The notes: a model not told the origin generated them from the letters alone. Shown: positions 51,950-61,119, counted from the first letter of the stretch. The stretch: 64,000 bases of DNA from Haloferax prahovense DSM 18310 (GCF_000336815.1 NZ_AOLG01000012.1:185244-249243); one strand, 5' to 3'. Program-made: numbers and translations.

Positions 51950-53311
51950 TCAGGCGTCCTCGATTTCGCCCTCGACGACGCCCGTCACCTCGTCGACGAG
52001 GTGGTCCACGTCGTCGGCCTCCGCGTACACGCGGATGTAGGGTTCCGTGCCGGACGGGCGGACCAGCGTCCACGACGCGTCGGCGAACTCCAGTCGGACG
52101 CCGTACTCGGTGTCGACCGACTCGGGGCCCATCGCGTCGGGAAGCGAGGTTTCGAGCGCCGCCATCGCCGCCCGCTTCTTCTCGTCGGGACACGGGACGC
52201 TCACCTTGCGGTACGGGCGCTCCGTGACCGGTTCGCGCAGGCCGGCCATGCCGGACTCCGCCGCGAGGCGGGCCACGAGCGCCGCCGACGCGACGCCGTC
52301 TATCCAGCCGCCGAGCGACGGGTGGATGTGCTTCCACGGCTCGGCCGCGAACACCACGTCGCCGCCGCCGGCGCGGGCGCTGGCGATGCCCTCGTGGAGC
52401 GCGCCGAGGCGGACGCGCTCGACCCGACCGCCGGCCTCGCGGACCCGCTCGTCGATGCGGCCCGAGGCGTTCGGCGTCGTGACGACGACGGGGTCGTCGG
52501 CGTCGGAGACGCGGACGTAGTGCTCGGCGACGATGGCGATGACGGTGTCCTCGTGGACGACCTCGCCGTTCCCGTCGATGATGACGATGCGGTCGGCGTC
52601 GCCGTCGTGGCCGATGCCGAAGTCGAAGTCGCCGTCGGCGACGAAGGCGATGAGGTCCGCGAGCGTCTCGGGCGTCGGCTTCGACTCGCGGCCGGGGAAG
52701 TGGCCGTCTATCTGCCCGTTGAGCGTGACGACGCGCGCGCCGAGGTCGCGGAGGACCTGCGGCGTGCCGAGCGCGGACATCCCGTTGCCGCAGTCGACGG
52801 CGACGTTGAGGCCGTCGAGGTCCGCCCCGTGCTGGCTGGCGAACTCGACGATAGCGCTTCGGTAGGCGTCGAGGACGCCGCTCGTCCCCGTCGCACCCCA
52901 GTCGTCCCAGTCGGTCGGGGACGCACCCGCCTCGACCCGCGTCTCGATGTCGCGTTCGAGGTCGCGGTCGTACTCCTGCCCGTCGACGAACATCTTGATG
53001 CCGTTGTCCGTCGGGGGGTTGTGCGAGGCGGTGAGCATGACGCCGCGTCGACCCCGCGAGGCGAACGCGAGCGCCGGCGTCGGGACGACGCCCACGCGGG
53101 TCACGTCCGCGCCGGCGGAGAGCAGACCGGCCTCGACGGCGGCGGCGAGGCCCTGCCCGGTCGTCCGTCCGTCGCGGCCGACGACGAACTCGGCGGGCGC
53201 GTCCGATTCGAGCGCGGCGAGGCCGGCGGCGCGGCCGACGCTGAGGGCGAGTTCCGGCGTGACTCGCTCCGTCGCGCTCCCGCGGATACCGGCGGTGCCG
53301 AAGAGTTCCAT
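51950..53311 (-). CDS. Phosphoglucosamine / phosphohexose mutase
   Basis: A 453-residue alpha-D-phosphohexomutase that moves phosphate between C6 and C1 of a hexose or hexosamine. The four family motifs are visible: catalytic serine loop VMLTASHNPPTDNGIKMF near residue 91, metal loop GIGHDGDADRIVIIDG near 235, sugar-binding AAEPWKHIHPSLGGWIDG near 325, and phosphate-binding LVRPSGTEPYIRVYAE near 420. The tidy WKHIHP replacement for the common GEXSGH motif suggests a specialised substrate, so mutase is safer than a GlmM or ManB call. It lies 184 bases from the BMP gene. Confidence 0.85.
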   Translation of the reverse strand: MELFGTAGIRGSATERVTPELALSVGRAAGLAALESDAPAEFVVGRDGRTTGQGLAAAVEAGLLSAGADVTRVGVVPTPALAFASRGRRGVMLTASHNPPTDNGIKMFVDGQEYDRDLERDIETRVEAGASPTDWDDWGATGTSGVLDAYRSAIVEFASQHGADLDGLNVAVDCGNGMSALGTPQVLRDLGARVVTLNGQIDGHFPGRESKPTPETLADLIAFVADGDFDFGIGHDGDADRIVIIDGNGEVVHEDTVIAIVAEHYVRVSDADDPVVVTTPNASGRIDERVREAGGRVERVRLGALHEGIASARAGGGDVVFAAEPWKHIHPSLGGWIDGVASAALVARLAAESGMAGLREPVTERPYRKVSVPCPDEKKRAAMAALETSLPDAMGPESVDTEYGVRLEFADASWTLVRPSGTEPYIRVYAEADDVDHLVDEVTGVVEGEIEDA

Positions 53312-53497
53312 AGTCCAGCGTCGTGGGGGTCGTACTTAGATGCTGACGGTTCGCCGGATGCGTGCGGGTCGGGGGCACGGGGCGGCCGGTACGGTCGCGG
53401 CGACGGGCGGGGAGACGGCGACTCCGGCGTCGGACGGACCGCCGAACCGACCGCCAGAGGCAGCACGCCTTTGACGACGGATGACGAATCGGGTGCC

Positions 53498-53782
53498 ATG
53501 AGCGAGCACGGTCGAACCCGCGCGCACGTCTACGTCTCGGGACACGTACAGGGCGTCTACTACCGGGCGACGACCCGCGACACCGCCCGCGACCGCGGCG
53601 TCGACGGCTGGGTGAAGAACCTCTCGGACGGCCGCGTCGAGGCCGTCTTCGAGGGCCCCCGCGACGACGTGGAGGCGATGGTCGAGTGGTGCCACGAGGG
53701 GAGTCCGATGGCGTCCGTCGAGGACGTGGATGTCACCTACGAGGAGCCGGACGGCGAGACGGGATTCCGCGTCGAGCGCTGA
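53498..53782 (+). CDS. Acylphosphatase
   Basis: Hydrolyses acyl phosphates. A 94-residue protein with the fold and active site of the family: VYVSGHVQGVYYRATTRDTA with catalytic Arg23, and GWVKNLSDGRVEAVFEGPRD with Asn41. The start ATG (MSEHGRTR) sits at the 3' end of a much longer antisense-type frame; the upstream part overlaps the mutase gene on the other strand and is not coding. Confidence 0.9.
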   Translation: MSEHGRTRAHVYVSGHVQGVYYRATTRDTARDRGVDGWVKNLSDGRVEAVFEGPRDDVEAMVEWCHEGSPMASVEDVDVTYEEPDGETGFRVER

Positions 53783-53859
53783 CCGAGAACCCGACAACCG
53801 CCCGATAACATCAACGAGACGGCCAAATCGTTCAAGCGGGGTTCGGGGGACGTGTCCCC

Positions 53860-54099
53860 ATGCGCTTCCGGAACGACACGCGGGGAATCGGCGTCGCAAA
53901 ACTGTTTTTCACGCTCGTCACGAGCGTCGGACTCGGCCTCTCGATGGGCACCTCGTTTCTCATCGTCCGCGGGCCGTTCCTCGGCGGGCCGTCGCTCGAC
54001 CCGTTTCCGATGATGGCCGCGCTCGCGGTGTTCATCGTCGGCATCGTCGTCCTCTCGTGGGGGTCGACGCGGCTGTTCGGCGTGGGAACCGGCGCGTGA
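53860..54099 (+). CDS. Small two-helix membrane protein
   Basis: A 79-residue protein: N-terminal MRFRNDTRGIGVAKLFFTLV, first helix (LFFTLVTSVGLGLSMGTSFL), a short loop (IVRGPFLGGPSLDPFP), and a second helix (MMAALAVFIVGIVVLSWG). Not assigned to a characterised family. Its 3' end runs into a 29-bp tandem repeat shared with the end of the convergent RND gene. Confidence 0.65.
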   Translation: MRFRNDTRGIGVAKLFFTLVTSVGLGLSMGTSFLIVRGPFLGGPSLDPFPMMAALAVFIVGIVVLSWGSTRLFGVGTGA

Positions 54100-54177
54100 G
54101 TAGGTACGCGAATACGAGCGGCGCGTAAGTGGGAACGCGAATACGAGCAGGTTCGTGAGCGGGGACGCGAATCTCAG
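54091..54177. repeat. Three tandem 29-bp imperfect repeats
   Basis: Units at 54091-54119, 54120-54148 and 54149-54177 share the pattern GCGTGAGT..G..ACGCGAATACGAG. Units 1 and 2 differ at three positions; unit 3 is more diverged. The array spans the stop of the small membrane protein (54099) and the stop of the convergent RND transporter (54174). Confidence 0.7.
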
Positions 54178-56684
54178 TCGGCGGTCGCCGCCGCGCCGGA
54201 CTCGCGTTCGACGCCGCCGAGAGGAACGAGCGGGTCGTTGCCGCTGAACCGGTCCCAGAGGACCAGCGCCGAGGGCAACACGAGCATCGACGCGAGGAAC
54301 GAGTAGACGATGCTCGCGGCGGTGAGCAGGCCGAACTGGCCGAGGACCGAGAGCACCGCGAGGACGAGCACGCCGAGGCCGAAGACGGTCGTGAGCATGC
54401 TGCCCGCGAGCGCACCGCCGGTGCCGCGGACCGTCCGGTCGAGCGCGGTTTCGAGGTCGTGGTCGGCGCGCTCGTCGACGAAGCGGTGGACGACGTGGAC
54501 CGAGTAGTCCACGCCGAGGCCGATAGTCAGCGCGAGCACCGTCGCGGTGAAGGCGTTGAACGAGATGCCGGCGAGTCGCATCGTCCCGGCGACGAACGTG
54601 ACCGCGACGAGGATGGGCACGAGGTTGGCGAGCGCGAGCGAGGGGCGGCGTTCGAGCCACCAGTAGACGAACACGAGGAACGCGCCGGTGCCGGCCATCG
54701 AGATGGCGAGACTCTGCACCGCGGAGTCGAGGATGAGGTCCGAGATAGCCGAGAAGACGACGACCGCGCCGGTGGCCGTGCTCGGACCGCGGAAGCGCGC
54801 GGCGACCTCGTGGGCGTCGGCGACGACCGCGTCGTCGTCCGCGTCGGCCCGGACGCGGTAGTCGACCCGCGAACTCCGGTAGTCGTCGGCGAGGTACTCT
54901 CCGGCGCGGGCGGCCGAGTCGGTGGCGAACAGCGCGTCGTACACCTCGGTGAGGTTCCGGTCGGGGACGCCGTCGCCGTCGCGGTCGTGTCGCGCGACGA
55001 CCGCGGCGAACTCGGGGTTCTCCCGGGCCTCGGCGTCGATGACGGTGAGGACGCTCGTCGAGTCGGCCCGGCGGTCCTCGACGATGAACGTGTCCGGCGG
55101 GTCCTGTGCGACCCGGTCGAGCGTTTCGAGGTAGGCGTCGTCGGTCGGTCGCCCCTCGAGGTACACCGTCACGACCCCGCTCTGGGAGGACGAAAAGCGC
55201 TCTTCGAGGAACTCGATGTCGGCGACGACGCTGTAGTCGCTCGGCGCGAAGGGCTCGGGGAGGGATTTCAGGTACGCCGGGGCCTCCGCGGGCGGCAGGA
55301 AGTCCTCCTGTCCGAACTCGGTGTCGACGCCCGTGGCGTACCACATCGCAGACCCCGAGAGGACGAGCGCGACGACGAGGACGACAGCGGGGGCGCGGAG
55401 GGCGGGCGCGACGCCGAGCCGGAGGACCCTCCCGAGCGAACTCCCCTCGCGGCCGAGCGGCGACTGGCTGAACGTCGGAATCGGGTAGCGCTCGCGGAGC
55501 CTGTCCACCTCGACTTTCGTCGCCGGGAGGAACACGCCGAACACGAGGAAGGTGAAGACGATGCCGATGGCCGCGACGACGCCGAAGTCCCGAATCGGCG
55601 TGAGGTTGCTCACGAGGTTCGAGAGGAAGCCGATGACGGTGGTCGCGGTGACGATGAAGAACGCCACGAGGAGCTGGTCCGTCGCCTTTCGCATCGCATC
55701 GCCGACGGGAAGCCCCTCGGCGCGGTCCTCGCGGTAGCGGTTGACCGCGTGGATGCCGAAGTCGATGCCGACCGCGAGGAGCAGCGGCGGCACGGCGATC
55801 ATAATCTGGTTGAACGGGATGCCCGCGAGTCCGAGGAAGCCGAACGTCCAGACGATGGCCATCCCGAGCGCGGCGGTCCCCAACAGCAGGTCCACGAGGT
55901 CGCGGTAGGCGACGACGAGGAAGAAGAGGATGAAGACGACGGCCGCGGGCACGACGAGGATGAGCGAGTCGGCGATGACGGTCCCGAACTCGTCGGCGAT
56001 GACGCCCGAGCCGAAGACGGAGATGTCGCCGCCGACGGTGGCGACGACGCGCCCGGCGGTCCGCTGAATCGGGGTGAGCGGGCTGTCGCCGCCCTGTCCC
56101 GCACCGGCCTCGTCGGCCAGCGGAATCGAGTGGGTGACGACCGCAATCGTCGCCGAGGCGCTCGCCGCGGTCGGGTTGAAGTCGTCGGCGAGGAGACCGG
56201 TAAAGCGCTCGTTGTCGGCGTTCTCGCGGACCGCGGCGGCGACCTCGCTGTCGGTCGCGCGTTCGAGCGCCGAAATCTGCTCGGCGAGGCCGTCGGCGTC
56301 GGGGTCGAGCGTCTCCGCGACGACCGAGGCGGCGCTGGCGGTGCCGACGACGCGGAGGTCGTCGCGGTCCGAGAGGCGCTTTTGGGCCTCCAGCATCCGC
56401 AGGAGTTCGCGCCTCGTCAGGACGTTCGGTGCGCGCTGGATGAGCTGCGTGCTACCGGTCCCAGCCTCGAAGCGCGGTGAGAACTCCTCGGTGACGCGCG
56501 AAAACGCCTCCTCTTCCGGTACTTCCTCGGCGAACTGCTCGGTCCCCGCCTCGGTCGAGACGGCGCTCAGTCCCGCCCCGAACACCAGCGTGACGACGAG
56601 GAAGACGAGGATGACGCGCCGCGAGCGGTTGACGATGCGGTGGTCGACCCAGTCGACGAACCGCTGGAACTCCAGTCGGGCCAC
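54174..56684 (-). CDS. RND superfamily (MMPL/HAE3-like) exporter
   Basis: An 836-residue membrane protein with two repeats, each one helix, a large extracellular domain and five further helices. The first membrane block is near residues 225-385 (SLILVVPAAVVFILFFLVVA, FNQIMIAVPPLLLAVGIDFG). The second is near 645-825 (LALTIGLGVDYSVHVVHRFV, SMLTTVFGLGVLVLAVLSVL). It is of the MMPL/HAE3 type rather than tripartite AcrB. Proton-relay residues are suggested by GIDFGIHAVNRY and GVDYSVHVVHRF. Substrates of haloarchaeal members are unknown. The CARDB-like exported protein gene is three bases upstream. Confidence 0.88.
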   Translation of the reverse strand: MARLEFQRFVDWVDHRIVNRSRRVILVFLVVTLVFGAGLSAVSTEAGTEQFAEEVPEEEAFSRVTEEFSPRFEAGTGSTQLIQRAPNVLTRRELLRMLEAQKRLSDRDDLRVVGTASAASVVAETLDPDADGLAEQISALERATDSEVAAAVRENADNERFTGLLADDFNPTAASASATIAVVTHSIPLADEAGAGQGGDSPLTPIQRTAGRVVATVGGDISVFGSGVIADEFGTVIADSLILVVPAAVVFILFFLVVAYRDLVDLLLGTAALGMAIVWTFGFLGLAGIPFNQIMIAVPPLLLAVGIDFGIHAVNRYREDRAEGLPVGDAMRKATDQLLVAFFIVTATTVIGFLSNLVSNLTPIRDFGVVAAIGIVFTFLVFGVFLPATKVEVDRLRERYPIPTFSQSPLGREGSSLGRVLRLGVAPALRAPAVVLVVALVLSGSAMWYATGVDTEFGQEDFLPPAEAPAYLKSLPEPFAPSDYSVVADIEFLEERFSSSQSGVVTVYLEGRPTDDAYLETLDRVAQDPPDTFIVEDRRADSTSVLTVIDAEARENPEFAAVVARHDRDGDGVPDRNLTEVYDALFATDSAARAGEYLADDYRSSRVDYRVRADADDDAVVADAHEVAARFRGPSTATGAVVVFSAISDLILDSAVQSLAISMAGTGAFLVFVYWWLERRPSLALANLVPILVAVTFVAGTMRLAGISFNAFTATVLALTIGLGVDYSVHVVHRFVDERADHDLETALDRTVRGTGGALAGSMLTTVFGLGVLVLAVLSVLGQFGLLTAASIVYSFLASMLVLPSALVLWDRFSGNDPLVPLGGVERESGAAATAD

Positions 56685-56687
56685 GGC

Positions 56688-58256
56688 TCAGCGCCGCCCC
56701 CGCCGGCGGACGACGAGGAAGCCCGCGCCGCCGACCGCCGCAAGGAGGACGACCGCACCGACGAGCGGGGCCGAGAGGCCGAACGGGAGGCCGCCACTGT
56801 CTTCGGATGCCTCGACGCGGACGGGCACGCGGTAGGCGTCCGAGATTGTCGTCTCGCCCGCGCCGTCGTCGTAGCGGAAGTCGAGTTCGGCCGGGTAGTC
56901 CTTCTCCAGCGCGCCGCGGGCGGCCGACACGTCGAACACGAGCGTCGCCGACTCGCCGGGCGCGAGTTCGTCCACGAACGCCTCGGAGTCGGCAGACGAC
57001 AGGGGGTCTTCGAGGTATATCTTCGCGGAGATGTCGGTGAGCGTCTCGTCGCGGTCGTTGACGACCGTCACGCGGAGTTGTCCGCTCCGACCCGGCGCGA
57101 CGGTGCCCTCGTCGACGGTCACGCCGAACTCGGGGGTCGCGGCGGCGACGGCGACCCGGAGGTCGATGTCGTCGCCGGTGCGCCGGTCACCCTCGGCGTC
57201 GCGGTAGGCGACGGTCGCGGTGAACTGCCGGGGGCCGGCGTCCGCGTCGTCCGAGATTCCCACGTCGAACGAGAACGGGACGCGCTCGCCGGGTTCGAGG
57301 TCGCCGAGGGCGAACTCGGTCTCGGTCGCCGTCGCGCTCCCCTCGGGGAGCGAGAGCGTCACGACCGCGTTGCGCGCGAGGGTCGCTCCGTCGTTGACGA
57401 CGACGCCCTCGATTCGGCCCTCGTCGCCGACGCGGAGCGTGCTCGTCACGTCCGCGACGGAGAACGACTGCTTGGGCGAGGGGACGAACCCGGCGGCGAG
57501 GTCGGGGGACTGTCGGCGCGCGCCGTCGGGGTCCTCGTAGGCGACGGCGACGCCGAGGACGTAGCCGCGGACGGACGCCTCGGAATCGAGCGCGGTGTCG
57601 TAGACGAAGGTCCGATTCTCGCCGGCGGGCCAGTCGGCGGCGAAACTGCTCGCGGTCTGCGCGCCGTCGAAGCTCACGTCGGCCGACTGGGCGGTCACCG
57701 CGACGACGGCGTTCCGCGCGTCGAGTTCGCCCGTGTTCTGCAGGGTCAACGCGACCGCGCCGCTCCCGCCGACGGGGACCGACGAGTCCGCGCCGACGAC
57801 GGCGAACCGCACGCGCTCTTCGATTCTGATGGGCACGTCGAGGCGGTAGACGCGGCGGTGGGCGTTGTCGAACTCGTAGAACACGTCGAGGCGGAGTTTG
57901 TACTCGCCGGCCGCGACGTTCTCGGGGGCCTCGACCCGGAAGGCGACCTCTCGGGTGTCGCTGTCGTTCATCGTGCCGACGAACAGGTCGCCGGTCCTGA
58001 CGGTGAAGGGGGTGTTTCGCGGGGAGAGCCTAACGCGGACGTTCTCCGCGGGCTTGGCCACGTCTTCGGTGTCCACCGGGTCGTTGGCGAAGACCACTCG
58101 TACCGTCGTCTCGACGCCGGGTTCGACCACCGGGTCGACCACGTAGGCGCGGAAGACGGGGACGTTGTTCGGTTCGGCCTGCTGGCCGGCGACGGGTGTC
58201 GGGAGCGCGGCGAGGACGAGCAGTACGGCGACCAAGATAGCGGTGTGACTCTTCAT
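56688..58256 (-). CDS. Exported COG1361-like (CARDB/S-layer-type) protein
   Basis: A 522-residue surface protein with a Sec signal peptide (SHTAILVAVLLVLAALPTPV, cleavage after VAGQ), about four immunoglobulin-like/CARDB-type modules of roughly 100 residues (VNDGATLARNAVVTLSLPEG and VALTLQNTGELDARNAVVAV show the repeat), and a C-terminal membrane anchor (LVGAVVLLAAVGGAGFLVVR) with a basic end. The ATG at 58256 is preferred because the signal peptide starts there; the frame opens at 58334. Three bases separate it from the RND exporter, so it probably serves as that pump's periplasm-equivalent partner. Confidence 0.82.
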   Translation of the reverse strand: MKSHTAILVAVLLVLAALPTPVAGQQAEPNNVPVFRAYVVDPVVEPGVETTVRVVFANDPVDTEDVAKPAENVRVRLSPRNTPFTVRTGDLFVGTMNDSDTREVAFRVEAPENVAAGEYKLRLDVFYEFDNAHRRVYRLDVPIRIEERVRFAVVGADSSVPVGGSGAVALTLQNTGELDARNAVVAVTAQSADVSFDGAQTASSFAADWPAGENRTFVYDTALDSEASVRGYVLGVAVAYEDPDGARRQSPDLAAGFVPSPKQSFSVADVTSTLRVGDEGRIEGVVVNDGATLARNAVVTLSLPEGSATATETEFALGDLEPGERVPFSFDVGISDDADAGPRQFTATVAYRDAEGDRRTGDDIDLRVAVAAATPEFGVTVDEGTVAPGRSGQLRVTVVNDRDETLTDISAKIYLEDPLSSADSEAFVDELAPGESATLVFDVSAARGALEKDYPAELDFRYDDGAGETTISDAYRVPVRVEASEDSGGLPFGLSAPLVGAVVLLAAVGGAGFLVVRRRGRR

Positions 58257-58445
58257 CGTGAGGTCCCGGCGGGCGGCACCGACGGCGTCCGGGTCCGCGG
58301 ACATCGGCGCGGGGGCGGCGACGGACCGACCCAACTAGTCGCTGATACGTCCTCTGCGGGGAAATACGATATTCGCCCTGCTCGGGACAGTCAGCCGGGC
58401 GAGAAAATCGAAGTCGTCGCTTCCGGGAGGCTCAGCGAACGCGAC

Positions 58446-58889
58446 TCACGCGGGTCTGTCGACGCCGAGTTCGGCCATCGCGCGGACCACGACGTGGGCC
58501 TCCACGAGGTCGCGCACTTCGACCATCGGGTCGTCGGCGTCGTCGATGACGGCGCGGGCCTCGGCGAGCATGCGGTCTTCTTGTTCGGTCTGGTCGGGTT
58601 CCTCGCGGGTGCTGTTCAGGAGCGCCTCGAAGTCCTCGCGGATACTGAAGTCCGCGCGGGCGACGTTGCACCGAGAGAGAGGGTGCATGCCGAGGTCCAA
58701 GACCAACTCGGTGACGAGTTCCCAGTCGCTCTCGCAGAATTGGAGCGTCACGTCGCCGACGATGTCGCGCCACGCGATGGGGGCGGCGTTCTCCATGAGC
58801 GTCACCGCTCGCGGGGGGACCGCGATGCGGGCGACCGTCTTCGGGTCGTCGCAGAGACAGCAGGGCCGGTCCGTCCTGCCGGTGTACAT
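58446..58889 (-). CDS. Conserved haloarchaeal protein with possible zinc site
   Basis: A 147-residue protein with no recognised family. Near the N-terminus is CCLC (residues 10-13) followed by FCESDWELV near 51, which may form a zinc site. Another cysteine lies in LSRCNVARADF. The rest is helical and acidic (EDRMLAEARAVIDDADDPMV). It sits between the exported-protein operon and an intergenic region and has no obvious operon partners. Confidence 0.7.
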   Translation of the reverse strand: MYTGRTDRPCCLCDDPKTVARIAVPPRAVTLMENAAPIAWRDIVGDVTLQFCESDWELVTELVLDLGMHPLSRCNVARADFSIREDFEALLNSTREEPDQTEQEDRMLAEARAVIDDADDPMVEVRDLVEAHVVVRAMAELGVDRPA

Positions 58890-59247
58890 ACGCGGGGTTA
58901 GGATGGGTTGTAGATGTAGCTTCGGGCCGGGGACACAGGGCCGAATTCGGGCGATAACAGGGCGTTAGGCCGACCGTAGCGGGCGCTCAGGGCGTTGAAA
59001 CGGTCGGGTTCGAGTCCGGGGCGGGGACGTCGAACCCGCGTAGAGGCAGCGGGAGGCGCGACCGACTGCGTGCTGGCACTGAATCACGCATTGGGCTGGG
59101 CTGGGTATTCTGTGGTGGCGACAGTGGCCGCGCCATCTATCCGATTGAACACCGTGCATAAATATATTCTCCCCGAAGAATACCCAACACTATTGTTGAC
59201 TATATACTCGTGTGTTTCAAGATTTTACGGATAGATGCTAGTGATTG
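58890..59247. other. Intergenic region (358 bp)
   Basis: I see no convincing coding sequence. The segment 59159-59232 is AT-rich with a near-palindrome TATTCTCCCCGAAGAATA. A T-arm-like GGGTTCGAGTCC near 59006 prompted a tRNA check but does not form a stem. The region may hold the 3' end of the DUF429 transcript and the promoter of the CCLC-protein gene. Confidence 0.5.
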
Positions 59248-60066
59248 TCAAACTTCTGTATTCGTCCCGAGAGCCCCCGTCGGGACGCGAATCGCCATCT
59301 CCAGTCCGGCGGCGTCCCGCGGCGGGTCGCTCGGGAGCGTCCCGAGCGGTCGCCGGGCCGCGGCCGCGAGCGCGAGCGCGTCGAGCACGTCGTCGCGAGC
59401 CACGTCGCGTCGGAGCGTCCGGGCCAGCGTCTCGCGGTAGGCGCGCTCGGCGTCGAACTTCGACGCGTCCGTCGCGCCGGCATTCGAACTGTCGTCGCCG
59501 ACCCCGTCGCCGGCGAACGCCGTCTTGAGCACGTCGAGGCGGCGAGCGCGGCCCTCGGCTGTCGCTTTCGATTCCGAGAGCGGTTCGCCGGCGAACGCGG
59601 CGAACGCGAGTTCGGGATGGGATTCGAACACGCGCTGTCGGGCGCGCTGTGTCTCCCGAAGAGCGGCGTCGACCTCGCGGATTTTGGGCACGAGGTGCCA
59701 CGCCTGAATCGAGAGTCCCGCCCCGGTGTGTTCGCGGTTCGTCGCGCTTGCCGCCTCGTGGGAGTCGGCGTCGAGGACGGCCCGGACGGGCGCGAAGAAG
59801 ACGGTGGCGGCCCGAGCGCCGAGCAGTTCGCGGGCCTCGCGGTCGCACGCGCGGCGGTCGGACTCGGGAAGACCGATAGGGATGTCCACGAGCACCCGCT
59901 CAGCGTCACGCTCGCGGGCGAGGTCCCAGACGGCGGCGAAGTCAGAGACGACTCTCACGGAGAGGCCGTCGGCGGCGACGGCGCACACCCAGCCCGACCG
60001 ACAGCCGTCGACACCGACGACGGTGCATCGCTGTGGCACGGCTCGCAGTACGGGGCTGGGAGACAA
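59248..60066 (-). CDS. DUF429 domain protein
   Basis: A 272-residue protein with the DUF429 signature: VVGVDGCRSGWVCAVAADGL near residue 17 and RVLVDIPIGLPESDRRACDR near 58, an RNase H-like fold with conserved aspartates (VGVDGC, VDIPIG). Family members are predicted nucleases, but the function is unproven. The middle is acidic, and the C-terminal half (FESHPELAFAAFAGEPLSES) is also conserved. It may begin a few residues later; no Shine-Dalgarno decides it. It is 12 bases from the stop of the winged-helix gene on the same strand. Confidence 0.78.
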   Translation of the reverse strand: MSPSPVLRAVPQRCTVVGVDGCRSGWVCAVAADGLSVRVVSDFAAVWDLARERDAERVLVDIPIGLPESDRRACDREARELLGARAATVFFAPVRAVLDADSHEAASATNREHTGAGLSIQAWHLVPKIREVDAALRETQRARQRVFESHPELAFAAFAGEPLSESKATAEGRARRLDVLKTAFAGDGVGDDSSNAGATDASKFDAERAYRETLARTLRRDVARDDVLDALALAAAARRPLGTLPSDPPRDAAGLEMAIRVPTGALGTNTEV

Positions 60067-60077
60067 AAGCGTCGGAG

Positions 60078-60755
60078 TTAGGAGTCGAGGGCCGTAGCCG
60101 TCATCTGCCGGCAGGAGTCGCGGAGTTCGTTGAGCGTCACGTCGACAGTCGCGTCGAGCGAGACGAGCAGTTTCACGTCGTCCTCGAGGGGCACCCTGAC
60201 GATGAGCGCGTCGTCGATGGCGAACGCGACGAGTTCCGGCCCTCCGATTGGCAGGTCTTCGAGGGGTTGGTCGATGGCCTCCTCGTTCGTGAGCGTCGCG
60301 ACGAGCGTCTTGACGGTGTCTTCGTCGTAGCGTTCGATGAGCGACTGCTCGAAGAAGCGAATCCGCGTCTGAATCGGCTCACACCACGCGATTGCTCGGA
60401 GCGCGCCCCCGTACGCTTTCTGTAAATCCGAGGATAGTTCGGGCGCGGGGAACCCGCCGTCGTCGACGACGGTGATGTCCGCCTCCCGGTCGAGTGCGAC
60501 CCGTTCGTAGGCGAGTTCGCCGAGGTCCGTCAGTCCGTAGAGTCGCCCTTTCTGCTGTGACTCCGGTACCAACAGTTCGACGATGCCCCGCTCCCGCAGT
60601 TCGGAGAGCGCCCGAGACACGTGCGGCTGTGCGAGATCGGTCTCCGCGGCGATTCGAGACGGAAGTCCCGAACCGTGCTCTGAGAGGTACCGACACACGT
60701 CCAGTCGGTACCGAGAACTCGCGATATAGCCCGCGGAATCCCACGTCTCGGTCAT
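60078..60755 (-). CDS. Winged-helix transcriptional regulator with C-terminal sensor-like domain
   Basis: A 225-residue regulator. The N-terminal winged helix (residues about 5-85) shows SSRYRLDVCRYLSEHGSGLP, AAETDLAQPHVSRALSELRE and GRLYGLTDLGELAYERV. A 130-residue C-terminal domain of unknown type (YGGALRAIAWCEPIQTRIRF, LVAFAIDDALIVRVPLEDDV) may bind a ligand. The ATG at 60755 (MTETWDSAG) is the likely start; the frame opens at 60821. The upstream intergenic region has two perfect inverted repeats that could be operator sites. Confidence 0.82.
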   Translation of the reverse strand: MTETWDSAGYIASSRYRLDVCRYLSEHGSGLPSRIAAETDLAQPHVSRALSELRERGIVELLVPESQQKGRLYGLTDLGELAYERVALDREADITVVDDGGFPAPELSSDLQKAYGGALRAIAWCEPIQTRIRFFEQSLIERYDEDTVKTLVATLTNEEAIDQPLEDLPIGGPELVAFAIDDALIVRVPLEDDVKLLVSLDATVDVTLNELRDSCRQMTATALDS

Positions 60756-60879
60756 AAATGAGACTCTCCGCTGGTTGTTTTCATCATGGTTGACACGTCC
60801 CGTACTGATATGCACTGCCAAGCGGGGTATATCTTTCGAGGGTCGAACAATACTACCATATACGTACCATATATTGGTT

Positions 60880-60896
60880 GAGAACGAAACGTTCTC
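60880..60896. repeat. Perfect inverted repeat, possible operator
   Basis: GAGAACG-AAA-CGTTCTC: 7-base arms with a 3-base spacer, next to the TATA-like ACCATATATTGG. Confidence 0.55.
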
Positions 60897-60980
60897 TCAC
60901 TTACTCGTCCAGAGTGTGCCGATTCTACCACCGAACGTCCGAACTCTTCGTGGACGTTACCGACTTGGAGTGACGCCGGC

Positions 60981-61004
60981 GTAACCGGATACCTGCACGG
61001 TTAC
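60981..61004. repeat. Perfect inverted repeat, possible operator
   Basis: GTAACCG-GATACCTGCA-CGGTTAC: 7-base arms with a 10-base spacer (one helical turn centre to centre). Confidence 0.5.
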
Positions 61005-61113
61005 CCGGTGATATGTATGTCAGCAAACACATATATCGGTTCCGTCTCGTACCAGGTAACGTAATGATAGTACTACCCCCGACGACGGACCGTCACAGAA
61101 CCACCGCCGCGAC

Positions 61114-61119
61114 GGAGGT
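61114..61119 (+). promoter_or_regulatory. Shine-Dalgarno of the DoxX gene
   Basis: GGAGGT ends six bases before the ATG at 61126. Confidence 0.6.

Noticed and set aside
54091..54177. CRISPR-like array
   Set aside because: Units of 29 bases follow each other without spacers and are imperfect; only three copies and no cas genes.
58990..59030. T-arm-like GGGTTCGAGTCC
   Set aside because: Flanking bases do not pair as a T-stem, and no D-arm or anticodon arm is upstream.
60775..60984. 69-residue plus-strand frame in the regulator-DoxX gap
   Set aside because: It runs through the AT-rich promoter region and a palindrome, and the protein lacks haloarchaeal acidic composition.
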